Shown here: piece by piece, positions 16,789 through 24,405 of the stretch | Layout: each line of letters opens with the position of its first letter | Position numbering within the stretch: position 1 is the stretch's first letter | Source of the DNA: Synechococcales cyanobacterium bin31.maxbin.ball.101 | GTDB taxonomy: Bacteria > Cyanobacteriota > Cyanobacteriia > Leptolyngbyales > Leptolyngbyaceae | Direction of reading: 5' to 3' | Length of the DNA stretch: 37,514 nucleotides | Assembly: GCA_013298165.1 (NCBI GenBank) | Contig: JAAFJU010000033.1 | Span: 1-37,514, forward strand | Notes under the pieces: generated by a model | What the model saw: only the letters and a program-made list of their open reading frames with translations | Told to the model about the DNA's origin: nothing | Database searches by the model: none | Position numbers and translations under genes: made by a program

Positions 16789-16792
16789 ATCC

Positions 16793-17482
16793 ATGGCAAA
16801 CTATCAACCGATCGTCCGAGCTAATGTTGTTGACATTCAAACCGATCGCCCCCAGAAAAGCGATCGGTTTTTAATTGATACCAATGCCTGGTACTGGCTA
16901 ACCTACAGCCGTAGCGAAGACACCTTCCGTCCCGCCAAGACCTACCAAGTTAGACAATACCCCCGCTATATCAATAGGGCACTCAAAGAAATGAGTACGC
17001 TATTTTGGTCAGGATTATCGATGACAGAATTAACAACACTCATCGAACGCAGTGAATATGAAATTTTCTGTCAAATCAATCAGTTAGAACCCCACCTTTT
17101 TACATTGAAGGAGTATCGTCATGGTCATCCTTTAGAACGTGCTAATCAAGTGATTCCAAGAATTAATGTTTCGTGGGATTTTGTTAAGAATATCGGCCAG
17201 TGCCTAGATTCAGTCATCCAGCAAGAGACCGTTACCCAAACAATCGAAGATCTCAAAAATCAAGAAGTAGATGGATATGATGGCTTAATGGTCCATGCCG
17301 CAAAGACTGGAAACATCAGCCAAATTATTACTGATGATATCGACTTTATTACGGTTCCTGGAATCACTGTATTCACAGCTAATTACAACGCGGTATCAAT
17401 TGCAAAATCACAAAATAAACTCATCGATCGTTCCCAATCGGGAAACAGTGGAAAAGCGCTTCAAAGACCACAGCGAAAGTGA
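16793..17482 (+). CDS. PIN-like nuclease domain protein paired with STAS-like protein
   Basis: Starting at ATG 16793, 4 bases after the STAS-like stop, the product is MANYQPIVRAN..., 229 residues; ATG 16766 or GTG 16757 would overlap the upstream gene. A PIN fold is visible with all acidic positions: LIDTNAWYWL near residue 25, LSMTELTTLIE near 78, VDGYDGLMVHAA near 160 and ITDDIDFITVPGITVFTAN near 185. It is larger than VapC, with an inserted region (about 35-65 and 95-140) between the first acidic motifs. It should be a metal-dependent RNase. The basic tail (KALQRPQRK) is unordered. It converges on the winged-helix gene with a 15-base gap. Confidence 0.8.
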   Translation: MANYQPIVRANVVDIQTDRPQKSDRFLIDTNAWYWLTYSRSEDTFRPAKTYQVRQYPRYINRALKEMSTLFWSGLSMTELTTLIERSEYEIFCQINQLEPHLFTLKEYRHGHPLERANQVIPRINVSWDFVKNIGQCLDSVIQQETVTQTIEDLKNQEVDGYDGLMVHAAKTGNISQIITDDIDFITVPGITVFTANYNAVSIAKSQNKLIDRSQSGNSGKALQRPQRK

Positions 17483-17497
17483 ACGAGTGAATCGATC

Positions 17498-18094
17498 TTA
17501 AGATTTTTCAGGGAGTTGAATGGGGAGTTGCAATTGAGCGGCGATCGTCTCCAAAGGCAACCGAAACGCCTCATTACCTTGTTTTAAAACAGGAGACAGC
17601 ACATTTAAAACAGCCAAGAAATAAGCTTTCATGCGGATCAATTTCCGACGATAGGCCACATTCACTTCATTTTGAAGATCCTCTACATACACTTCTAAAA
17701 GTTCACGCCGAGCGATCGGCACTGTTTCCATTTGGCTATTGATTTGGGCCAGGGATTGGGCGATGCGGGCGTAGTCAATCGGAGCGTTGGATGCTGGGGT
17801 GTCGGTGGGCGGTGGGGTAGCGGCAGGGGTAGAAGACTCATTGGACTTTGGCGTGGCATTTTCGAGCGTGGCTTTGCCTTGGTCGGTGAGGTAGGCGCGC
17901 ACGACGATGAAGTCTCGGGTTTCGTTGTCGTAGACGCGGGCGACTTTGAGGTAGCCGTCGTCGGCTAGGGTGTTGAGGTAGTAGCTGGTCATTTGCATCG
18001 AAGAACCGAGGGCCTTGACGATGTCGTCCCCCGTGATATTGCCTTCGTCAATCACCCGCAGGATTTTGATCTGTCTTTCGTTGAGTAATGCCAT
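17498..18094 (-). CDS. Winged-helix DNA-binding protein, cyanobacterial
   Basis: The 198-residue protein begins with a winged helix (residues 1-70: ERQIKILRVIDEGNITGDDI, then a recognition helix MQMTSYYLNTLADDGYLKV and a wing with RDFIVVRAYLTDQGK), of the MarR/ArsR-like class. A Ser/Thr/Pro-rich linker (80-105) leads to a helical domain (110-195) that contains RRKLIRMKAYFLAVLNVLSPV. There are no cysteines for metal sensing. It is probably a transcription regulator; ligand and targets are unknown. It is alone, transcribed away from the upstream hypothetical gene only by 79 bases on the same strand, so the two may be cotranscribed. Confidence 0.65.
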   Translation of the reverse strand: MALLNERQIKILRVIDEGNITGDDIVKALGSSMQMTSYYLNTLADDGYLKVARVYDNETRDFIVVRAYLTDQGKATLENATPKSNESSTPAATPPPTDTPASNAPIDYARIAQSLAQINSQMETVPIARRELLEVYVEDLQNEVNVAYRRKLIRMKAYFLAVLNVLSPVLKQGNEAFRLPLETIAAQLQLPIQLPEKS

Positions 18095-18173
18095 AATTCC
18101 AAATCCCTACCAAATCACACCGACGCCGATCGTACTGCAAGAACGCAGGATTGAATACATTTAAACCCATGGG

Positions 18174-18713
18174 TTACGACGCAGACCGAATCGCCCCCGC
18201 ATTACAGTCCCGCAACCAGACTTTAATCGCCTGGGCGATCGGACCTTGACTGCTTTCGCGAGGGGCCGTGACTTTTTGGTTCAAGGGATCGGTACTGATC
18301 CGAGTGAAGCTTTGGGAGAGCTTCCAGCCTTGGCGGGTTTTGACCAGGAAAAGCCAATGGTATTGCTGCAATTCGCTGCTTTTTTTCTGGGACGTTTGCC
18401 GCTCTAGGGTGGTGATGAAAAGCTGGTGGAGGTTTGGGTCTGGTTTTTGGGGATTGCCGGGGAGTGGTAATGGTTCGATCGTCGGTTGACTCGCGATGAT
18501 GACCTGACTCATTTCCGCAACGTCCGATCGTTTTCTATTCTTTAAAGCAGCGCGATTGGCATAGCTGGGAAGATCCCGCACCAGTAGATTAGCGAGGGGT
18601 TCGACTCGGGTGGGACAGCTTATGCGGGGCTGAATCGGAACGGGGGGCAAATCGCCAAAAAATAACACGGTTGAGCAGATTGAATTAACGCTAATGAATG
18701 CCGATCGTACCAT
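18174..18713 (-). CDS. Conserved cyanobacterial hypothetical protein, possibly exported
   Basis: I do not recognise a named family. The 179-residue product opens with a short hydrophobic stretch that includes a Cys (SICSTVLFFG) and then CPTRVEPLANLLVRDLPSYANRAA, a motif I associate with unnamed cyanobacterial proteins. The body reads as one small alpha/beta domain, with LHQLFITTLERQT and YHWLFLVKTRQGWKLSQSFTR, and the end is AIKVWLRDCNAGAIRS. The two Cys in CPT and RDCNAG could pair in the periplasm. It is divergent from phoX, with the Pho box in between, so it could share that control. Confidence 0.6.
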   Translation of the reverse strand: MVRSAFISVNSICSTVLFFGDLPPVPIQPRISCPTRVEPLANLLVRDLPSYANRAALKNRKRSDVAEMSQVIIASQPTIEPLPLPGNPQKPDPNLHQLFITTLERQTSQKKSSELQQYHWLFLVKTRQGWKLSQSFTRISTDPLNQKVTAPRESSQGPIAQAIKVWLRDCNAGAIRSAS

Positions 18714-18750
18714 AGTTTGAGATGACTCATTGATTGGGTTGAGATTACAA

Positions 18751-18817
18751 CTTAATGTCTTGATGGCATTTTCTTAATGAACAGGCTTTGGTGTTCTTAA
18801 TGTTATGTCGGTAGAGT
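18751..18817 (+). promoter_or_regulatory. Probable Pho box and promoter of phoX
   Basis: Three direct repeats, CTTAATGT at 18751-18758, CTTAATGA at 18773-18780 and CTTAATGT at 18796-18803, are spaced 22 and 23 bases, two helical turns. Each is one base off the cyanobacterial Pho box unit YTTAAYYW bound by SphR/PhoB. A -10-like TAGAGT follows at 18812-18817, 8 bases after the last repeat, and phoX starts at 18936. The site is between divergent genes. Confidence 0.65.
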
Positions 18818-18935
18818 AAGCGAAGTTTTAGGAACGGTTTAATGATTTTCTGACTTCATTACGGCCATCATTGCTGCACTCAAAATAAGACTGTCTTTCT
18901 TTGCTCTACATTATTTACAAGGGAATTCATAGGCC

Positions 18936-21320
18936 ATGACGAATTTTTCACGGCGGCAAATTCTGGCGTTCTTTGGTGGCAGCGCAGTCACGACAGCGGT
19001 TGCTCCCCTCGTGAGTGGTGCCATTGGGAATGCGGTGTTTGGTGTGGATGGGGCGATCGCCGCAGAGCCACCCCTCGGCTTTACACCCATTCGTTTACCC
19101 CACGCCCTACCCATCTATCAAAATACGCCTAGCTACCTCGCGACAGGCATTCAACAGGGCAATATCCTGCCGCAGGTCAAAGCCTTTGAACAAATGCACC
19201 TGAATCAATACACCGTGATTGATGATCTGGTCGTGCCCCCTGAATTTGAGCGCTATGTCATCACCCGCTGGGGCGATCGCGTCTTCCCAAACCCCGATGA
19301 ATACGTCGGCTACAACTGCGACTACACTGGATTTGTGCCGTTGAATGGCAACAAAAACGACGGCTACCTTTGGATCAATCACGAATACGTCGGCTATCCC
19401 ATCTCCCGCCTCGCACCGGAAACCCCCACCGATATCACCGCTGAATTCGCAGAATCCGGTCCTACTGTCGTTCCTGGCTTTCCAACTGCAATGGGCCGAT
19501 CGTTGATGGGTGAATTTTTATATAACCTCGGCGGCTCTATTATCAGAATGCAAAAACGCAACGATCGCTATACGATCGTTCGCGATGGCCTAAATCGCCG
19601 AATTCATGGATTGTCGGGCTTGGGCATTAATAAAAACCGTACGGACAGCTATAAAACCATCACGCAATGGGGCACCAAATCCTACCAAATCGGCGATCAA
19701 AACTATCTGATTGGCACCGGACCCGCAGCGGCCCAAGTCTTCCCCATCAGTAGCGATGGACTCGGCAACCAAATCATCGGCACCGCCTACAACTGTTCCG
19801 GCGGCAACACGCCTTGGAATACGATCATGTCTGCGGAAGAGAACTTCCAAGGTAGCTCCGTGTTCTTCGTTGGCGTCACAGAAGGCGTCAAGCCCGACGG
19901 CACCCAGACAGGCTACACCAGCGGCACCACAGGCGCAGAATTTGGACTGGTGGGTGAGAAGTACGGCTGGATGGTCGAAATCGATCCGACAAACCCCGGC
20001 CAACGATCGCGCAAACACACGGCCCTCGGTCGTTTCCGCCATGAAAACATCACCATCCGCGCTGAATCTGGCAAAAAGCTCGTGGCTTACATGGGAGACG
20101 ATCGGCGCGGCGGTCACACCTGGAAATTTGTCAGTAACGGCACCGTCAGCGACCCCAAAAGCAAAGGGAATAGCCGCCTTTTTGAAGAGGGAACGCTTTA
20201 CGTTGCCAAGTTAAATCCCGGCACCGATCCCCGCCGTCCAACCGAAGGCACGGGCGAATGGATTCCCCTGACGCTCAACACTGCGACCAATCCGATCGCC
20301 CCTAGCTTGATTGCTTCTACGGAAGTCCGAGCGATCGGTGTGGCTCAGCGCAACGGTCGTCTCCCGCTGCCCCGCCGAAACGGGATCGCAGGACAAACTG
20401 GCGACGGTGGCACCTTCAACTGTGAAATCCCCAACGAAAGCACCGCCCTGAAGGACTATCGCGGCAAAAAACTCTCCAACTTCTACAGCTCTCAAGGTGC
20501 GGTTCTTTGTGACGCATTCCTCGCCGCTAACCTCGTCGGTGGAACGCCCACAGCCCGCCCCGAAGACCTAGAAATCAATCCTCGCAATCCTCGGGAAGTC
20601 TTCATTGCCTACACCGATGGCGCACCGGGTGGAGATGGCTATCCGGATTCTCGGATCTTTGTCGTGGCCAAATACGATGGCGGCAATAACACCACGCAAC
20701 AGTCCGGCGGGATTTATAAAATCATTGAAGACAGTTCAGACAGCACGGGACGCACCTTTAGATGGCAACGCATGGTCCAAGGCGGCGAAGCTGGATCTCG
20801 CGATGGCGCTGGATTTGCGAGCGTAGATAACCTCGCCTTCGATGGTAGTCGCAACCTCTGGGGCGTCACGGATATGTCCACCAGCACCCACAATGGTTTT
20901 GATATTGGCTCGAAGGGAAAACCTGCGGATATCAGCCATGCCACCACGGGAAATGTGGCCAGTTACACCGGAATTTTCGGAAATAATTGGATGTTCTACA
21001 TTCCCTTAAATGGTCAGTACGCGGGACAGGTGATCCCCTTTGCCTACGGTCCCAACCGCTGCGAAATCACCGGGCCAACCTTTGTGGGCGATACCTTGAT
21101 TGTGTCAGTTCAGCATCCCGGCGAAGACTGCCCCTACACGCCCCAAGCGACCTTGACCCGATCGTTGCCAATGCTGGCCTTAAATGGCTCCATTGTCTAC
21201 CAAAACCGATCGGTCCTACGCGGCAGTAACTTCCCCAGCAATATCGAAGGCAGCGGAATCATTCCAAAACCAACGGTCATGGGCATTCGCCGCAAACAAC
21301 CCAATGGTCGTTTTGTGTAG
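18936..21320 (+). CDS. phoX: PhoX-family alkaline phosphatase (DUF839), Tat-exported
   Basis: The 794-residue protein begins with a twin-arginine signal (SRRQILAFFGGSAVTTAVAP), cleaved near AIAAEPP. The mature part is PhoX/DUF839: GYLWINHEYVGYP, TAYNCSGGNTPWNTIMSAEE with the conserved Cys and Glu of the iron-calcium cofactor site, GWMVEIDPTNPG, LGRFRHENITIR and YMGDDRRGGHTWKFVS. PhoX is an Fe/Ca phosphomonoesterase working in the periplasm or outside the cell to release phosphate from organic esters. Upstream lies a probable Pho box, so induction by phosphate starvation through SphS/SphR is likely. A terminator hairpin follows 50 bases after the stop. The length is long for PhoX but within the range of cyanobacterial forms. 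Confidence 0.93.
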   Translation: MTNFSRRQILAFFGGSAVTTAVAPLVSGAIGNAVFGVDGAIAAEPPLGFTPIRLPHALPIYQNTPSYLATGIQQGNILPQVKAFEQMHLNQYTVIDDLVVPPEFERYVITRWGDRVFPNPDEYVGYNCDYTGFVPLNGNKNDGYLWINHEYVGYPISRLAPETPTDITAEFAESGPTVVPGFPTAMGRSLMGEFLYNLGGSIIRMQKRNDRYTIVRDGLNRRIHGLSGLGINKNRTDSYKTITQWGTKSYQIGDQNYLIGTGPAAAQVFPISSDGLGNQIIGTAYNCSGGNTPWNTIMSAEENFQGSSVFFVGVTEGVKPDGTQTGYTSGTTGAEFGLVGEKYGWMVEIDPTNPGQRSRKHTALGRFRHENITIRAESGKKLVAYMGDDRRGGHTWKFVSNGTVSDPKSKGNSRLFEEGTLYVAKLNPGTDPRRPTEGTGEWIPLTLNTATNPIAPSLIASTEVRAIGVAQRNGRLPLPRRNGIAGQTGDGGTFNCEIPNESTALKDYRGKKLSNFYSSQGAVLCDAFLAANLVGGTPTARPEDLEINPRNPREVFIAYTDGAPGGDGYPDSRIFVVAKYDGGNNTTQQSGGIYKIIEDSSDSTGRTFRWQRMVQGGEAGSRDGAGFASVDNLAFDGSRNLWGVTDMSTSTHNGFDIGSKGKPADISHATTGNVASYTGIFGNNWMFYIPLNGQYAGQVIPFAYGPNRCEITGPTFVGDTLIVSVQHPGEDCPYTPQATLTRSLPMLALNGSIVYQNRSVLRGSNFPSNIEGSGIIPKPTVMGIRRKQPNGRFV

Positions 21321-21369
21321 AGCGTTGGTCTCACCGCTCATCGATTAATCCTTGTCATATTACAGCAAC

Positions 21370-21410
21370 GCCCGCAATCCCTGAGTCTTCTTGGGGGTTG
21401 CGGGCTTTCT
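21370..21410 (+). terminator. Rho-independent-like terminator after phoX
   Basis: GCCCGCAATCCC at 21370-21381 pairs with GGGGTTGCGGGC at 21394-21405 around a 12-base loop, followed by TTTCTAGTTT. The U-run is modest. It ends at the last codons of the convergent histidine kinase gene and so also separates the two transcripts. Confidence 0.75.
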
Positions 21411-22905
21411 AGTTTGAAATAGGGAGTTCAATGGTGAACGTTGTCCCCTGGCCAAGTTCTGACTCAACTTTCAAATGACCGCCATGCTTTTCCACAATGA
21501 TTTGCTGTGCGATCGCCAAGCCAAGCCCTGTGCCTTTCCCTACAGCTTTCGTGGTGAATAGATGATCAAATATTTTTGCTTTTACGTCTTCGCTCATGCC
21601 GCAGGCATTGTCCGCAATGCTAATGCAGACTTGGTGATCGACTAAAGCGGTACTGATGGTAATGATTTGGGGCTGAATGCTTGAAAATGATTGGGGCTGT
21701 GCCATTTCATCAAAGATGTCGATCGCATTGGCTAAGAGGTTCATAAAGACCTGATTCAGTTGCCCAGGGAAGCATTCAATCAGGGGCAATTGACCATAGT
21801 TTTGAATCACCTTGATCTCAGGACGATGCTCATTGGCTTTGATGCGGTACTTCAAAATTAAGAGCGTACTATCGAGTCCTTCATGGAGATCGGCGCGGAC
21901 CGTCCGATCGGTGTCAGCACGGGAGAAGGTGCGTAAACTGGTGCTAATGCCTTGAATGCGATCGGTGGCCCCGTTCATTGAAATGAGTAATTTGGGAAAA
22001 TCTTCAGTTATAAATTCCAGATCGATCTCTTCTGTATGGTCTTGAATGGGAAGCGCAGGGTTGGGGTACTGTTTTTGGTAAAGGGCAATATGGGCGAGTA
22101 GATCTTGAGCGTAGTCCTGTGCATTCTTAACACTGCCATTGAGAAATCCGATCGGATTATTAATCTCATGGGCAACCCCCGCAACCAGGTTTCCGAGGGC
22201 TGACATTTTCTCAGACTGCACCACTTGCGCTTGACTGTTTTGAAGCTGGTGGAGGGCTGTTTCAAGTTGATAGGACTGCTGTTGCGCTTCATGGCGGGCA
22301 GCTTCGGCCCGATCGTAGAGTTCGATGTGAGAGATTTGCAGCGCAATTTGGTCCGCGAGGGTTTGAAAGATTTCGAGATCCGTCGGGGTTAAAATGGGGC
22401 GCTTTAGGGTGCCTTCAGTTTGATTGCCTAAGAACAAGAGGTAGCGATCGGTTGTTGGATTGCCGAAGGGCACGGTGATGAAATATTTTGCCTGTAGCGT
22501 TTCAGAAATTGATTCTACTAGGGTCGATCGGCTTTCCCCCGTGACGAGGATCGGAGCATTCTCTGAAATTGCAGCGTGAAACTCTGGCGTCTCGGAAGAC
22601 TCCAACACCTGTGGATTTGAATAGCCCCAATGGGCGATCGGAAGACAGCGCTCTTTGACGAGTTTGAAAATTACCGTGCGATCGAAGCCCACCTTTTCGG
22701 ACAGTGACTTAACCGTCAGATGACAAATCCGGGCAATATCGGAGGTTGAACTGATTTCAGTCGTGAGAAGCTGAAGGATTTTAAAGGTCTTTTCTTGGCG
22801 TTTGCGTTGACGTTGTTCATCAATGACAGCCGTTTCGAGACGTAAGACTTCCTGCGTCAACATCTCATTTTCTTGAGCGATCGTGTCTATGTCTCGAAGC
22901 GGCAT
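21409..22905 (-). CDS. Soluble GAF-domain sensor histidine kinase
   Basis: The 498-residue protein has an N-terminal coiled coil (about 10-48), a GAF domain (about 50-195, with VGFDRTVIFKLVKERCLPIA), a second coiled coil (200-240), the H-box GVAHEINNPIGFL near 250 and the ATPase domain with N box QVFMNLLANAIDIF, G1 IADNACGM, and G2 VGKGTGLGLAIAQQI. No transmembrane segment is seen, so it senses a cytoplasmic signal or works with a partner. It starts 12 bases after the FIST gene and is clearly in its operon; the FIST protein is the likely sensory partner. No response regulator is in the window. Confidence 0.92.
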   Translation of the reverse strand: MPLRDIDTIAQENEMLTQEVLRLETAVIDEQRQRKRQEKTFKILQLLTTEISSTSDIARICHLTVKSLSEKVGFDRTVIFKLVKERCLPIAHWGYSNPQVLESSETPEFHAAISENAPILVTGESRSTLVESISETLQAKYFITVPFGNPTTDRYLLFLGNQTEGTLKRPILTPTDLEIFQTLADQIALQISHIELYDRAEAARHEAQQQSYQLETALHQLQNSQAQVVQSEKMSALGNLVAGVAHEINNPIGFLNGSVKNAQDYAQDLLAHIALYQKQYPNPALPIQDHTEEIDLEFITEDFPKLLISMNGATDRIQGISTSLRTFSRADTDRTVRADLHEGLDSTLLILKYRIKANEHRPEIKVIQNYGQLPLIECFPGQLNQVFMNLLANAIDIFDEMAQPQSFSSIQPQIITISTALVDHQVCISIADNACGMSEDVKAKIFDHLFTTKAVGKGTGLGLAIAQQIIVEKHGGHLKVESELGQGTTFTIELPISN

Positions 22906-22917
22906 TGATGAGGTCTC

Positions 22918-24099
22918 CTAAAATGGATTCGTTTCTTCTAACACCAGCAAGACCCCGGTTAAGGCATGACTTTGATTTTCACCATTGACAGGTGCCAATT
23001 CAGAAAAACAAAAAAAGCCCATCAGATCTCTGCTCGTCCCCAGTACGTCCTGCAATGATTCCACATCCGCTTCAGGCTCTCCAAATAAATACGATCCACG
23101 ACCATCACAATTAAAATAAAAGTAAAGGGCTTGGTCCGGATCTCTGACCTTTTCGAGCAGTTGGTTTGCCATGTTTTGAGTTGATTTGAGGATGCGATCG
23201 GGATTCCGACGAACCACTTGAATCGCCGTTCCCGTCGGAATTGCAGCGGTCGTAACCACTGATCTTTGATCCACATCAATTCGCATGGGACACCGCAAAA
23301 GCGTATTTTCTGAATACCCTTGCTCCTCAAAGGGAATCCCAAAGGCGATGACATTGGTGAGTTGTTCTACGTCATGGATGCGATCTTTGCCGATCAGGGT
23401 TTCTAATACATCTAAGGCAGGTTGATGATCGATTTCATAGAGAACCGAGCCTTCCGAACGGGTGATGGTTTTAAATGAACCGAAGGGTTGCGCTCCATGA
23501 CTGACGCCAATGTGATATTTAAATTCTCCCACCATCAAAAGTCCACTCACACCCTGCCTTGTCACCGTTCGATGACAAAATTGTTCGGTATAGCCCGCCT
23601 GATAGTTATTGCCTGCGCCGCCGCCCACAATATCAATTGCACCGCAGGTTTGGTTGATATCGTGAAATACCCTCGAAATATCAACCGTGAGCGGATCAGG
23701 AAACAGGAAGAGCAATCTTGTTTCCGTGGCATCTGGCGTCAAGTGGGCGACTTTTTTCCCGATCGCTTCTCCGATCGATTGAGACGCGTTCCCCTCTTCC
23801 AGCAATGGGTAAAAGCGCACGCTGTCTGACTGTAATCCCATGAGCGCGATCGAGTGACTGGCCTCATCGCAGCCCGCACTCGTAATCATCCCCAACCCTG
23901 AACATCCCGAAATCGGAACCGCTCCTAACACCGATCGAATTCCTTCTAAAAGTAAGGGGACATCATGCTCGATCGTTGTGAATAAGATCAATGCATCAGG
24001 CGTACAGCCGAGTTGAGATTGAATTTGCTGAGCGGCGAGTTTGCCACTTTCTAATGAATCACATTGCTGACAATAGGCGATCGCACGATTAAAAGACAT
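22918..24099 (-). CDS. FIST domain protein (FIST_N + FIST_C)
   Basis: The 393-residue protein carries the FIST N-terminal domain (about 30-225: CTPDALILFTTIEHD, VPISGCSGLGMIT, LFLFPDPLT, DIVGGGAGNNYQAGYTEQFC) and the FIST C-terminal domain (about 240-375, ending with GFFCFSELAPVNGEN and HALTGVLLV). FIST modules are intracellular sensors believed to bind small ligands such as amino acids, often attached to kinases or methyl-accepting proteins. Here FIST is a separate protein encoded 12 bases before a GAF kinase. An N-terminal CQQCDS pair of cysteines could respond to redox. It is the first gene of its operon. Confidence 0.9.
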   Translation of the reverse strand: MSFNRAIAYCQQCDSLESGKLAAQQIQSQLGCTPDALILFTTIEHDVPLLLEGIRSVLGAVPISGCSGLGMITSAGCDEASHSIALMGLQSDSVRFYPLLEEGNASQSIGEAIGKKVAHLTPDATETRLLFLFPDPLTVDISRVFHDINQTCGAIDIVGGGAGNNYQAGYTEQFCHRTVTRQGVSGLLMVGEFKYHIGVSHGAQPFGSFKTITRSEGSVLYEIDHQPALDVLETLIGKDRIHDVEQLTNVIAFGIPFEEQGYSENTLLRCPMRIDVDQRSVVTTAAIPTGTAIQVVRRNPDRILKSTQNMANQLLEKVRDPDQALYFYFNCDGRGSYLFGEPEADVESLQDVLGTSRDLMGFFCFSELAPVNGENQSHALTGVLLVLEETNPF

Positions 24100-24405
24100 G
24101 GGACTGAATGGGGTTTATAAGGTCAAAGTCAGTTGAGAGGGATTTTTAACAATGGTCTTAGTGTTCCCAGAGTTTATCTGCCATTAACTGCTGAGAATGA
24201 TGATGACTGGACTCGAAGGCGATGCTTCAAGCGTTTCAAATTGTAGTGTCGAATACCAATAGTCCTTAGGTACATGAAATAAATACACAGTTTTGTAGAA
24301 AAAACACAAGATTGTCCGGATTCGATTGATCCGGTTGCGATTTTTTCGAGTAAGCTACATCGCAGCAGCTATCGACTAATACCGTGAGTAGGAGATACTT
24401 CAACC
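24100..24405. other. 306-base divergent intergenic region with one hairpin
   Basis: This gap separates the FIST gene and the beta-helix gene and should hold both promoters. CCGGAT at 24316-24321 pairs with ATCCGG at 24329-24334 over a 7-base loop, and a run of six T lies at 24341-24346. As it is in the leader of the plus-strand gene it could be an attenuator or a terminator of an unseen small RNA. AGGAGA at 24390-24395 is the ribosome site of the downstream gene. No tRNA or other reading frame is visible. Confidence 0.45.

Noticed and set aside
19590-20117. A 175-residue frame antisense to phoX
   Set aside because: Lies fully inside phoX, has no ribosome site and no recognisable motif.
24316-24346. 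Riboswitch or tRNA-like structure in the 24100-24405 gap
   Set aside because: Only one short hairpin with a T-run is visible; no conserved riboswitch core or cloverleaf can be built.
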